From the NCBI GenBank assembly GCA_003512525.1, contig DOQG01000003.1:75131-139130 (forward strand): a DNA stretch of 64,000 nucleotides, in the 5' to 3' direction. The position numbers and the translations under genes are program-made. Shown here one piece after another: positions 8,414 through 16,218 of the stretch. Within the stretch, counting starts at the first letter, position 1. Each line of letters starts with the position of its first letter. The notes beneath the pieces are model-generated. The model ran no database searches and was not told the DNA's origin. It saw nothing but the letters and a program-made list of their open reading frames with translations. This DNA is from Oscillospiraceae bacterium (GTDB taxonomy: Bacteria > Bacillota > Clostridia > Oscillospirales > Ruminococcaceae).

Positions 8414-9235
8414 TTATTTAATAACTTTTCCGTGAGCCTTGGGCGATGCTTTGATTTCCTTTTCGCTTCCGCCTCTGTCAACGAATAAAGCGTTTTCTGC
8501 AACATCATCTTCAGTGATGCCAAGCTCGGGATTGCGCTCACCGCGTTCCTCATAATACGGGTTGATGATGTATTTCTGGATTATGGGATAACAAATGAAA
8601 GTTGTAGTAAAGCTCATAAACGCCAGCGGGAATACTATAACCACAAAAACCGAATAAGGAAGGAATAAAACAACAAGCGTAATTATCGTCAGGTTTACTA
8701 TCAGTGCAATAAAATTACGCTTTACTCCGAGGAACACAAGGAATATTGCGTTTTTGAGTATAGCTTTGAGCGAAAGTTTGAGTGCAACTATCTCAAGATA
8801 TATGTAGAAGTGCATCATGAAAACCAGTGTTGCACAGCAGATCATAATACAGATATACACAATAGCGCCGTCAGGCAGCTTATCAAGCGACATGTACTGA
8901 AACAGTGCGATAAAAAGTGACACCAACATAATTACATCGACAATACCGATAAATACCGACTGCTTGAAATTCTTTTTGAATGCTGTAAAAAACTCGTCAA
9001 ACACAAAACAAGGCTGTTCAAGTATAAACTTTCTCATTACATGAGTAAGAGCTGCCGTTGCCGGTCCGAATGTCACAACAGGTATACAGAAAAGCACATA
9101 AATTAAATTCAGTTCGATGATTTTCCAAAACTTTCTGCCGAATATTTCCCAATATCTGAAAAACGGCTTTTTCTGCGGTGCTGCTTTTGATACACCTTTA
9201 CCCGAACTCTGATAATCAAATAACTTGAATGCCAA
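8414..9235 (-). CDS. DUF624 (YesL-like) integral membrane protein
   Basis: 273 residues with about five to six hydrophobic helices. The N-terminal third has the family pattern: GRKFWKIIELNLIYVLFCIPVVTFGPATAAL, then a positively charged loop leading to further helices. The C-terminal tail (about 220-273) is charged and cytoplasmic. Members often sit beside sugar transport or cell-surface genes, but this copy stands alone with its own promoter (9355-9383) and terminator. Function is unknown; membrane location is clear. Confidence 0.82.
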   Translation of the reverse strand: MAFKLFDYQSSGKGVSKAAPQKKPFFRYWEIFGRKFWKIIELNLIYVLFCIPVVTFGPATAALTHVMRKFILEQPCFVFDEFFTAFKKNFKQSVFIGIVDVIMLVSLFIALFQYMSLDKLPDGAIVYICIMICCATLVFMMHFYIYLEIVALKLSLKAILKNAIFLVFLGVKRNFIALIVNLTIITLVVLFLPYSVFVVIVFPLAFMSFTTTFICYPIIQKYIINPYYEERGERNPELGITEDDVAENALFVDRGGSEKEIKASPKAHGKVIK

Positions 9236-9354
9236 GATAACAACTCCTTAAAATGAACAAATCCAGCCTTGCGGCATTATGCGCATGATAACATACGAAT
9301 GTTAACAGCGTTTAAATAAACAAAAATCATTTTGCAGTAAAAACGCCGTGTAAT

Positions 9355-9383
9355 ATTATACAATATTTTTTGTCGGATTGCAA
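9355..9383 (-). promoter_or_regulatory. Promoter for the DUF624 gene
   Basis: On the minus strand TTGCAA (9383-9378) and TATAAT (9360-9355) are separated by 17 bases. Confidence 0.7.
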
Positions 9384-9455
9384 GGTATAAATAGGAATAT
9401 TGTATAAAAACTCTGCAAAATACAGCATCCGCTGTCTTCAGAGCGTTGTAGAGTA

Positions 9456-9484
9456 TTGAACAGACGCGCAAAAAGTGATATAAT
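9456..9484 (+). promoter_or_regulatory. Promoter for dus-DUF815-SBP operon
   Basis: TTGAAC (9456-9461) and TATAAT (9479-9484) are spaced by 17 bases, 41 bases before the dus start. Confidence 0.72.
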
Positions 9485-9524
9485 TATTTAAATATATTCG
9501 GAAAGGAGTCGCTTATTACAGATT

Positions 9525-10508
9525 GTGGAATACACTACGATAGGAAATGTCAGGATAGAAAAAACAGCATCGCTTGCCCCTATGGCATCGGTTGCCGACA
9601 AAGCAATGCGCACTATGTGCAAAAAATACGGTGCGGCACTGCTCACAGGGGAAATGGCGAGTGCAAAGGGGCTTTGTTATTCAGACCGCAAAACTGCAAG
9701 TCTGCTCACGGTAACCGACTGTGAACGTCCAATGGCAATACAGCTTTTCGGCAGCGAGCCGGAATTTATGGCTAAAGCTGCAGTGATAGCGGCACAGTAT
9801 GCTCCCGACTTCATAGATATAAACTGTGGCTGTCCCGTTCCGAAAGTTGCGGGAAACGGTGCAGGTTCGGCACTGATGAAAAATCCCGTTCTTCTGGGAC
9901 AAATTGTTGAGGCTGTCGTAAAAGCAACAGATATTCCCGTGACTGTCAAAATAAGAAAAGGCTGGGACGAAAATAGTGTAAATGCGGTTGAGGTCGCCCG
10001 TGTAGCACAGGAAAGCGGTGCATCGGCGGTCGCCGTTCATGGCAGGACAAAAAATCAGATGTACAGCGGAAAGGCTGACCTTGATATAATTGCAGAGGTA
10101 AAACAGGCGCTGAGTATACCTGTAATAGGAAACGGAGATGTCGACAGCGGCGAAAGCTGTAAGCATATGTACGATTACACAGGCTGTGACCTTGTGATGG
10201 TAGGCAGAGCCGCCTGCGGCAGACCATGGATATTCTCCGAGATAAAGCATTACCTTGAAACCGGAGAAACATTACCTGCGCCCTCCCCCGATGAACAGCT
10301 TGATATCATGAATGAGCATATAAGACTGCTCTGCGCCGATAAAGGCGAATATATCGGAATGAAGGAAGCACGCAAGCATACCGCCTGGTATCTCAAAGGC
10401 AGACCGGGGGCGGCAAAGCTGCGCAATATGTGCGGCAGCCTGTCAACGCTCGAAGATTTTGACAAAATGCTGGAGCTTATAAGAAACACGGCACAGCAGG
10501 ATATATAA
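9525..10508 (+). CDS. dus: tRNA-dihydrouridine synthase
   Basis: 327 residues. This FMN enzyme reduces uridine to dihydrouridine in tRNA D-loops. Motifs: ASLAPMASVADKAMR at the N-terminus, DINCGCPVPKVAGNGAGSALMK with the catalytic Cys, VTVKIRKGWD, AVHGRTKNQMYSG and VIGNGDVDS with VMVGRAACGRPWIF for FMN phosphate binding. The start is a GTG at 9525; the nearest GGAG (9505-9508) is 16 bases away, which is long, but no better start lies in frame. It is the first gene of an operon with the DUF815 ATPase. Confidence 0.93.
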   Translation: MEYTTIGNVRIEKTASLAPMASVADKAMRTMCKKYGAALLTGEMASAKGLCYSDRKTASLLTVTDCERPMAIQLFGSEPEFMAKAAVIAAQYAPDFIDINCGCPVPKVAGNGAGSALMKNPVLLGQIVEAVVKATDIPVTVKIRKGWDENSVNAVEVARVAQESGASAVAVHGRTKNQMYSGKADLDIIAEVKQALSIPVIGNGDVDSGESCKHMYDYTGCDLVMVGRAACGRPWIFSEIKHYLETGETLPAPSPDEQLDIMNEHIRLLCADKGEYIGMKEARKHTAWYLKGRPGAAKLRNMCGSLSTLEDFDKMLELIRNTAQQDI

Positions 10509-10532
10509 AGGACGAAAAGGAAAGGCAAAACA

Positions 10533-11726
10533 ATGAAAGAAACAGCACACAAATTAAGATCTCTTACCGCATTTGACATAAGCGGCGATTATCTTATCGG
10601 ACAGTTTGAACAGCTCGCAAGCGATGATGAATGCACAGCGATAGATGCATATACAAATATAGCGCGATATCTGCTCACGCATGACAAGACACTTGCGGAC
10701 TATCTGCGCGAACTTCTTACATACGCAGACTCAAAGCTTATCGAAAGCTATATAAAAAAGGAAGATACCGGCAAGCTTTATGCCGTTGAATATGATGTAT
10801 CTGTAATAAAAGAGCTTGCAAAGATGTCTGCGCATAAGCTGAAAGACTATCTCTTTCAGAAGTTCAATGAGAATTTCATCTTCTCGCTTCCGGAATATGT
10901 GACAGGCGGTTTTGACTGCAACGCGGAATACTTCGTCCGCCACATCAGCGAAAACGGAAGCGGAATTTACGCAAAATATAAAGCTTTCGTATATGACAGC
11001 GGTGAACTCCAACCCATCGAAAAACCCGATGCCATACGCCTTTCGGATCTTAAGAAATATGAAGCGCAAAGAAAGCAGATCGTTGACAACACAAGAGCAT
11101 TCATAGCAGGTCACCCCGCAGACAACGCTCTGCTCTACGGCGACAGAGGTACAGGTAAATCTTCAACCGTCAAGGCATTGCTGAACGAATATGCAAACCT
11201 GCGTATAGTTCAGGTGGACAAGAAAGACGTTGCCTGCCTGCCGACACTGTATAAAACTCTCAGCGCAAGCCCGCTAAAGTTTATTATTTTCATAGACGAC
11301 CTGTCATTCAGTGAGAACGAAGAGGGCTTCGGTGTGCTGAAAAAGGTTCTTGAAGGTTCAGTATGCGGCAGACCGTCAAATATCCTGATATACGCAACCA
11401 CAAACCGCCGTCATCTCATCAAGGAAACCGAAAGCAGTCGTATGGGCGATAATGTTCACAGTGCAGATGAAATTGACGAGAGTATGTCGTTGTCCGACAG
11501 ATTTGGTCTGTTTGTAACATTCCTTGCGCCAAACAAGGAAACATACCTTGAAATTGTACGCAGTCTTATCCTCGACAGAGGAATTGTAATAGATAAGGAC
11601 AAGCTCGACAGATGCGCGGAAAGATTTGCACTTAAGCGTAACGGCAGATCACCGAGAATAGCAAGGCAGTTTGCTGACAGTCTGCAGTCAAAGCTTGCAC
11701 TCGGCATCGACCCGGAGAAAATGTAA
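10533..11726 (+). CDS. DUF815 AAA-type ATPase
   Basis: 397 residues. The C-terminal half is the DUF815 P-loop domain: Walker A YGDRGTGKSSTVKAL (about 203-217), Walker B FIIFIDDLSF (about 248-257), a sensor-like IYATTNRRHLIKE and an RF-containing lid (SLSDRFGLFV). The N-terminal 180 residues are helical and lack a known domain. Family members are AAA proteins of unknown client. RBS AAAGGAAAGG precedes the ATG. It is placed 24 bases after dus, and its stop is 1 base before the next gene. Confidence 0.88.
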   Translation: MKETAHKLRSLTAFDISGDYLIGQFEQLASDDECTAIDAYTNIARYLLTHDKTLADYLRELLTYADSKLIESYIKKEDTGKLYAVEYDVSVIKELAKMSAHKLKDYLFQKFNENFIFSLPEYVTGGFDCNAEYFVRHISENGSGIYAKYKAFVYDSGELQPIEKPDAIRLSDLKKYEAQRKQIVDNTRAFIAGHPADNALLYGDRGTGKSSTVKALLNEYANLRIVQVDKKDVACLPTLYKTLSASPLKFIIFIDDLSFSENEEGFGVLKKVLEGSVCGRPSNILIYATTNRRHLIKETESSRMGDNVHSADEIDESMSLSDRFGLFVTFLAPNKETYLEIVRSLILDRGIVIDKDKLDRCAERFALKRNGRSPRIARQFADSLQSKLALGIDPEKM

Positions 11727-11727
11727 C

Positions 11728-12756
11728 ATGAAAAGAAAGCTTATAATTCCGGCAGCTGCTCTGCTGGCACTTACGATCACATTCTGCGGCTGTGAAAATA
11801 TTATGCTGATCCCCGGAAAATCATCGGGCGCAATTGTCGAAGAAAGCAGTTCATCGCAAAGCAGTGAACCGCTCAGTGCATTCCCGGTAACACTTAACGA
11901 TACGGAGATAACCAAAGCTCCCGAAAAGATAGTATCGCTTACCCCGGCATACACCGAGATACTTTTTGAAATGGGATACGGAGAAAAAATAACCGCAGTA
12001 AGCGACTACTGCGACTACCCGGAGAGCGTAAAAGAGCTCCCCAAGGCGGCGAGCAGTGCAAACCCGGACATTACAGCAATCAAAAAGCTGAAGCCGGATC
12101 TAGTCATCACAGCGACCCCTATCGTAACCAAGGACAAGATATCGCTTGAAGCACAGGGTATCAAAGTGCTGGTTATCCCCTCGCCCAGAAGCATAGAAGA
12201 ATTTGAAAATGTGTATAAGTTCTTCGGACTTGCTATGAACGGACTGTTTGACGGTGAAGCGGCAGGAGAAAAAGCTTTTGCACCGATAAAAAAGCAGCTT
12301 GCCGCGATAAAAAAGACAAAAAAGAAATTCATATATGTTACAGCCGCTAATACTCCGGCAGGCGGAGATACGTTTGAAAGTGCTGTTCTGAGCCTTTTCG
12401 GCACAAATATCGCAGAAAGCGCGAGCGGCTATACATATAAGGCGGCAGATCTTGCCGAAAATCAGCCCGACCTTATATTCGTAAGCGATATCATAGGCGA
12501 AGATACACTGATATCCGATGAAAACTATTCGGAGCTTAAAGCGGTAACGGACGGTAAGATTACGGTTCTTGAAAACAGATATTTTGAACGTCCGAGTAGC
12601 AGGATAACCGAGCTTATCGGCACTGCGGCAAAGGCATTCGGAGTTGACCTGAATGAAAAAACCGAAACGGAAAACAGTTCTGCCCCCGCTTCAGAAAGTG
12701 AAAATTCTTCAGATACAAAAAACAACAGTGAAGACAATCCACAGGCAACAGAATAA
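11728..12756 (+). CDS. Orphan ABC substrate-binding lipoprotein (BtuF/FhuD-like)
   Basis: 342 residues from the ATG at 11728, with GGAG inside the end of the DUF815 gene. A lipoprotein signal peptide ends at a probable lipobox (FCG/C, about residues 16-19), followed by a Ser/Glu-rich linker. The periplasmic-binding fold (PF01497 type) begins at KIVSLTPAYTEILFEMGYGEKITAVSDYCDYP and includes KPDLVITATPI. The C-terminal 35 residues are a Ser/Glu/Asn-rich tail. The class binds cobalamin, haem or siderophores, so the ligand is not decided. No permease or ATPase of this class lies in the window. Confidence 0.85.
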   Translation: MKRKLIIPAAALLALTITFCGCENIMLIPGKSSGAIVEESSSSQSSEPLSAFPVTLNDTEITKAPEKIVSLTPAYTEILFEMGYGEKITAVSDYCDYPESVKELPKAASSANPDITAIKKLKPDLVITATPIVTKDKISLEAQGIKVLVIPSPRSIEEFENVYKFFGLAMNGLFDGEAAGEKAFAPIKKQLAAIKKTKKKFIYVTAANTPAGGDTFESAVLSLFGTNIAESASGYTYKAADLAENQPDLIFVSDIIGEDTLISDENYSELKAVTDGKITVLENRYFERPSSRITELIGTAAKAFGVDLNEKTETENSSAPASESENSSDTKNNSEDNPQATE

Positions 12757-12757
12757 T

Positions 12758-12791
12758 TCTTAAAATAGCACTCTTATCGGGTGCTATTTTC
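12758..12791 (+). terminator. Terminator of the dus operon, copy 1 of a 34-bp direct repeat
   Basis: AAAATAGCAC pairs with GTGCTATTTT (12762-12790). The same 34 bases recur exactly at 13028-13061. Confidence 0.85.
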
Positions 12792-13027
12792 AGCTTGTAG
12801 AAAAAGTCTGTTTTTAAAATAAACTTTTGATTTATTATCCCTATCCCCTTTAGGACACTCTGATGGCTTTGCATCGTGCAAAGCTTGGTGTGTCCTTATT
12901 TCGGCATCCTTGCCGAAACCCCTTTCCCCCGAAAAGGGGCTATATTGCTGGGGCTACCGCCCCTAGTCCCTGTTGGGGGCTACGCCCCTCAACCCCAATT
13001 TTAATAACGATAGAGGTTTTTCGACAG
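12792..13027. mobile_element. MITE-like hairpin-rich element between duplicated terminators
   Basis: 236 bases with no open frame. The ends are imperfect inverted repeats: TGTAGAAAAAGTCT near 12796 and, on the other strand, TGTCGAAAAACCTCT ending near 13026. Inside are strong palindromes: AGGACACTCTGATGGC...TGTGTCCT (about 12852-12896), TTTCGGCATCC...GCCGAAA, CCCCTTT...AAAAGGGG and GGGGCTACGCCCC. This is typical of short non-coding interspersed elements (MITE/REP-like) in Clostridia. It is bounded on both sides by the same terminator sequence. The assignment rests on structure only; no transposase is present. Confidence 0.6.
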
Positions 13028-13061
13028 TCTTAAAATAGCACTCTTATCGGGTGCTATTTTC
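13028..13061 (+). repeat. Terminator copy 2 of the 34-bp direct repeat
   Basis: Exact copy of 12758-12791 at a distance of 270 bases, able to form the same hairpin with a T-run. It lies 40 bases upstream of the alaS promoter. Confidence 0.85.
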
Positions 13062-13100
13062 TTTTATTCCTTATCGATTGCCCATTATCACAAAAAAATA

Positions 13101-13128
13101 TTGACTTTTTGCCAAAATCGGATATAAT
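13101..13128 (+). promoter_or_regulatory. Promoter for alaS operon
   Basis: TTGACT (13101-13106) and TATAAT (13123-13128), 16-base spacer. The 77-base leader has no T-box motif. Confidence 0.78.
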
Positions 13129-13205
13129 TAAATATGTATGTTCAACTAAAAATCGGGTACTGCTTTTTGCGTCCCTGATGATAAACGGAAGGAATCATAA
13201 ATCAT

Positions 13206-15842
13206 ATGAAATGGACAGGACTTAACGATCTTAGAGAAAGCTATCTAAAATTTTTCGAGAGCAAAGGACATCTGAGAATGGCATCGGCTCCGCTCGTGCC
13301 GCAGGGAGATAACTCTGTACTTCTCATCAATGCAGGTATGACACCTCTTAAAAAGTATTTTCAGGGCATTGAAGAGCCCCCCAGACACCGTGTAACAACT
13401 TGTCAGAAGTGTATCAGAACACCCGACATCGACAATGTAGGTAAAACGGCAAGACACGGCACATATTTTGAAATGCTCGGCAACTTCTCATTCGGCGACT
13501 ATTTCAAGCATGAGGCTACTGCCTGGGCGTGGGAGTATCTCACAAAGGTGCTTGAGATCCACGAGGACAGACTCTGGGTAACTATTTATGAACAAGACGA
13601 TGAAGCGGGCGATATCTGGGCTAATGAGGTAGGAGTACCCCGCGACAGAATAATCAAGCTCGGCAAAGCCGACAACTTCTGGGAACACGGAAGCGGTCCG
13701 TGCGGACCTTGCTCAGAGATCCACTTCGACAGAGGCGAAAAGTACGGTCCTTTTGAAAGCTTTGAACAGGCAGGCGAATGCGACAGAATAATCGAGATAT
13801 GGAATCTTGTATTCACTCAGTTCGATAACGATGGTAAGGGCAACTACACACAGCTTGCAACAAAGAACATTGATACAGGTATGGGTCTTGAGCGTCTTGC
13901 CTGCGTAATGCAGGATGTTGACAACCTGTTTGAGGTAGATACGATCCAGAACATTATGAAGAAGATCTGCTCTGTTGCAGGTGTTAATTATCACGATGAT
14001 CCTACAACAGACGTTTCTATCCGTGTTATTACCGACCATATCCGTTCTACTACATTTATGGTAGGCGACGGTATCCGTCCTTCAAACGAGGGCAGAGGCT
14101 ATGTACTGCGCCGTCTGTTAAGACGTGCTGCAAGACATGGCAGAATGCTCGGTGTAAACAGACCTTTCCTTTATGAAATCTGTGACACGGTTATCAACGA
14201 AAACCTCTCTGCTTATCCTGAGCTTGACGAAAAGAGAGAATATATAAAGAAAGTTATAAAAACAGAAGAAGAAAGCTTTGCAAAGACAGTGGACAAGGGT
14301 ATGCAGATACTCGGCGAGTTTATAAAGGAGCTTTCAGCAGACGATACGCAGAAGCCCATCTTAAGCGGTGAAAACCTCTTCAAGCTCCATGACACATACG
14401 GCTTCCCCATTGACCTTACAAGAGAGATACTTCAGGAAAAGAATATCGGTATAGATGAAGAGCGTTTCTTTGAGCTTATGAACGAGCAGAAAGCAAAGGC
14501 ACGTTCAAACCAGGCATTCAAGGGCGGCTGGGACGAAGCTACAGTAACTGCACTGAGCGGACTTACAACAACATTCGTAGGCTACAAGTCACTGACTGCC
14601 GACAGCAAGATACTTGCTATGATAAAGGACGGCGAGGTCACCGATGTATGCAACGAGGGCGACGAGGTAACCGTTGTTCTTGACGTTACACCTTTCTATG
14701 CAGAAAGCGGCGGACAGGTCGGCGACTGCGGTACAATTACGGCAGGCGAAAACGTAATGCAGGTTATCGACACCAAGAAGACAGGCGCAGGACAATTTAT
14801 CTGCAACTGCCATGTTGAAAGCGGTTGCTTCTATACAGATGATGCAGTAAAATCAACTGTAAATGAAAAGAAGCGTATGGCTACAGCCAGAAACCACACC
14901 TGTGCTCACCTTTTACAGGCGGCGCTCAGAAAGGTACTCGGCGACCACGTTCATCAGGCAGGCTCGTTTGTAGATCCCTACAGATGCCGTTTCGACTTCA
15001 GCCACTTCAGCGCAGTTACTCCCGAAGAGCTTGAAAAGATTGAAATGCTCGTAAATGACTGGATTCTTGCAGGTATCCCCGTTGTAACCGAGGAACTTCC
15101 CATCGAAGAAGCACGCAAGAAGGGCGCAATGGCTTTGTTCGGTGAAAAGTACGGTGATATTGTAAGAGTAGTACAGGCAGGCGATGTTTCAACAGAGTTC
15201 TGCGGCGGTACTCATCTTGACAATACCGCAAAGGCAGGTCTGTTCAAGATAATTTCCGAAACATCGGTAGCTTCGGGCGTAAGAAGAATTGAAGCAGTAA
15301 CAGGCTACAACGTGCTTTCGGCATATGACCAGACTAAGGCGATGGTTACAAATATCGCGCAGGTTCTGAAGATAGCCAACCCCTCTGCCGTAATGCAGAA
15401 GTGCGAAAACATAATGAATGAAATGCACACTATGCAGGCTGAAATAGACCGCCTTAACGGTATTATTTCAATGAGCCAGATGAAGAATGTAACAGAGGGT
15501 GCAACAGAAGTAAACGGTATAAAGGTATTCTCCGCTATGCTTTCCGGTGTAACAGGCGACAGTCTGAGAAAAGCCGGCGACAAGCTGAAAGACGCTAACA
15601 ATTCGTTCATCGCTGTACTTGCAGGTGTATCAGACGGCAAAGGCAACTTCCTTTGTATCGCAAGCCCCGAAGCTGTAGCAAAGGGTGCAAACGCGGGCAA
15701 AATTGTTAAAGAAATCGCGGCTATCGCCGGCGGTAAAGGCGGCGGAAAGCCCGATACAGCTATGGCAGGTATCGCAGATGTAACCAAGATTGATGAAGCA
15801 CTTCTTGCTCTTACCGATATAGTTAAAAATATGATCGGCTGA
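13206..15842 (+). CDS. alaS: Alanyl-tRNA synthetase
   Basis: 878 residues, full length. It charges tRNA-Ala and edits mischarged Ser and Gly. Order: class II catalytic core (1-240, with YLKFFESKGH and HGTYFEMLGNFSFGDYFK), tRNA-recognition region, editing domain with the zinc motifs HTCAHLLQAAL (about 563) and CGGTH (about 666), and the C-Ala/DHHA1 domain ending GGKGGGKPDTAMAG. RBS GGAAGGA lies before the ATG. It heads a run with the HIT protein, ComEC, holA and others. Confidence 0.97.
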   Translation: MKWTGLNDLRESYLKFFESKGHLRMASAPLVPQGDNSVLLINAGMTPLKKYFQGIEEPPRHRVTTCQKCIRTPDIDNVGKTARHGTYFEMLGNFSFGDYFKHEATAWAWEYLTKVLEIHEDRLWVTIYEQDDEAGDIWANEVGVPRDRIIKLGKADNFWEHGSGPCGPCSEIHFDRGEKYGPFESFEQAGECDRIIEIWNLVFTQFDNDGKGNYTQLATKNIDTGMGLERLACVMQDVDNLFEVDTIQNIMKKICSVAGVNYHDDPTTDVSIRVITDHIRSTTFMVGDGIRPSNEGRGYVLRRLLRRAARHGRMLGVNRPFLYEICDTVINENLSAYPELDEKREYIKKVIKTEEESFAKTVDKGMQILGEFIKELSADDTQKPILSGENLFKLHDTYGFPIDLTREILQEKNIGIDEERFFELMNEQKAKARSNQAFKGGWDEATVTALSGLTTTFVGYKSLTADSKILAMIKDGEVTDVCNEGDEVTVVLDVTPFYAESGGQVGDCGTITAGENVMQVIDTKKTGAGQFICNCHVESGCFYTDDAVKSTVNEKKRMATARNHTCAHLLQAALRKVLGDHVHQAGSFVDPYRCRFDFSHFSAVTPEELEKIEMLVNDWILAGIPVVTEELPIEEARKKGAMALFGEKYGDIVRVVQAGDVSTEFCGGTHLDNTAKAGLFKIISETSVASGVRRIEAVTGYNVLSAYDQTKAMVTNIAQVLKIANPSAVMQKCENIMNEMHTMQAEIDRLNGIISMSQMKNVTEGATEVNGIKVFSAMLSGVTGDSLRKAGDKLKDANNSFIAVLAGVSDGKGNFLCIASPEAVAKGANAGKIVKEIAAIAGGKGGGKPDTAMAGIADVTKIDEALLALTDIVKNMIG

Positions 15843-15866
15843 AATAAGCCGGAAAGGAAATAAAGT

Positions 15867-16205
15867 ATGGACTGCATTTTTTGTAAGATAATTTCAGGCG
15901 AAATTCCTTCGGAAAAGGTATACGAAAGCGATAAAGTCATAGCTTTCAAGGATATCAACCCTATGGCACCCGTACATATTCTTATAATCCCCAAAGAACA
16001 TATCGAGGGTGCAGACAAGCTTGATGAAAGTAATGTCAGTGTTGTAAAGGACATTATGCTGGTTGCTAAGCATCTTGCAAAGTCATTCAATCTTGACAAC
16101 GGCTGGCGACTTGTTTCCAATGTAGGCGAAGACGGAGGACAGACTGTACGTCACCTTCATTTCCATCTTCTTGGCGGCAAAAAGCTGAGCGTTGAGCTTG
16201 CATAA
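15867..16205 (+). CDS. HIT-family (histidine triad) protein, HinT-like
   Basis: 112 residues. The N-terminus CIFCKIISGEIPSEKVYESD and the triad motif HLHFHLLGG near the C-terminus define the HinT branch, which hydrolyses adenosine phosphoramidates and acyl-adenylates. Such adenylates are by-products of aminoacyl-tRNA synthetases, and the gene directly follows alaS (24-base gap, RBS GGAAAGG). It is cytoplasmic and expected to be a dimer. A CxxC pair at the N-terminus may bind zinc. Confidence 0.94.
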   Translation: MDCIFCKIISGEIPSEKVYESDKVIAFKDINPMAPVHILIIPKEHIEGADKLDESNVSVVKDIMLVAKHLAKSFNLDNGWRLVSNVGEDGGQTVRHLHFHLLGGKKLSVELA

Positions 16206-16218
16206 AAGGTAAATAATC

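Noticed and set aside
13129..13205. Possible T-box or other riboswitch before alaS
   Set aside because: The leader is only about 70 bases and has no AGGGTGG-type T-box and no stable terminator.
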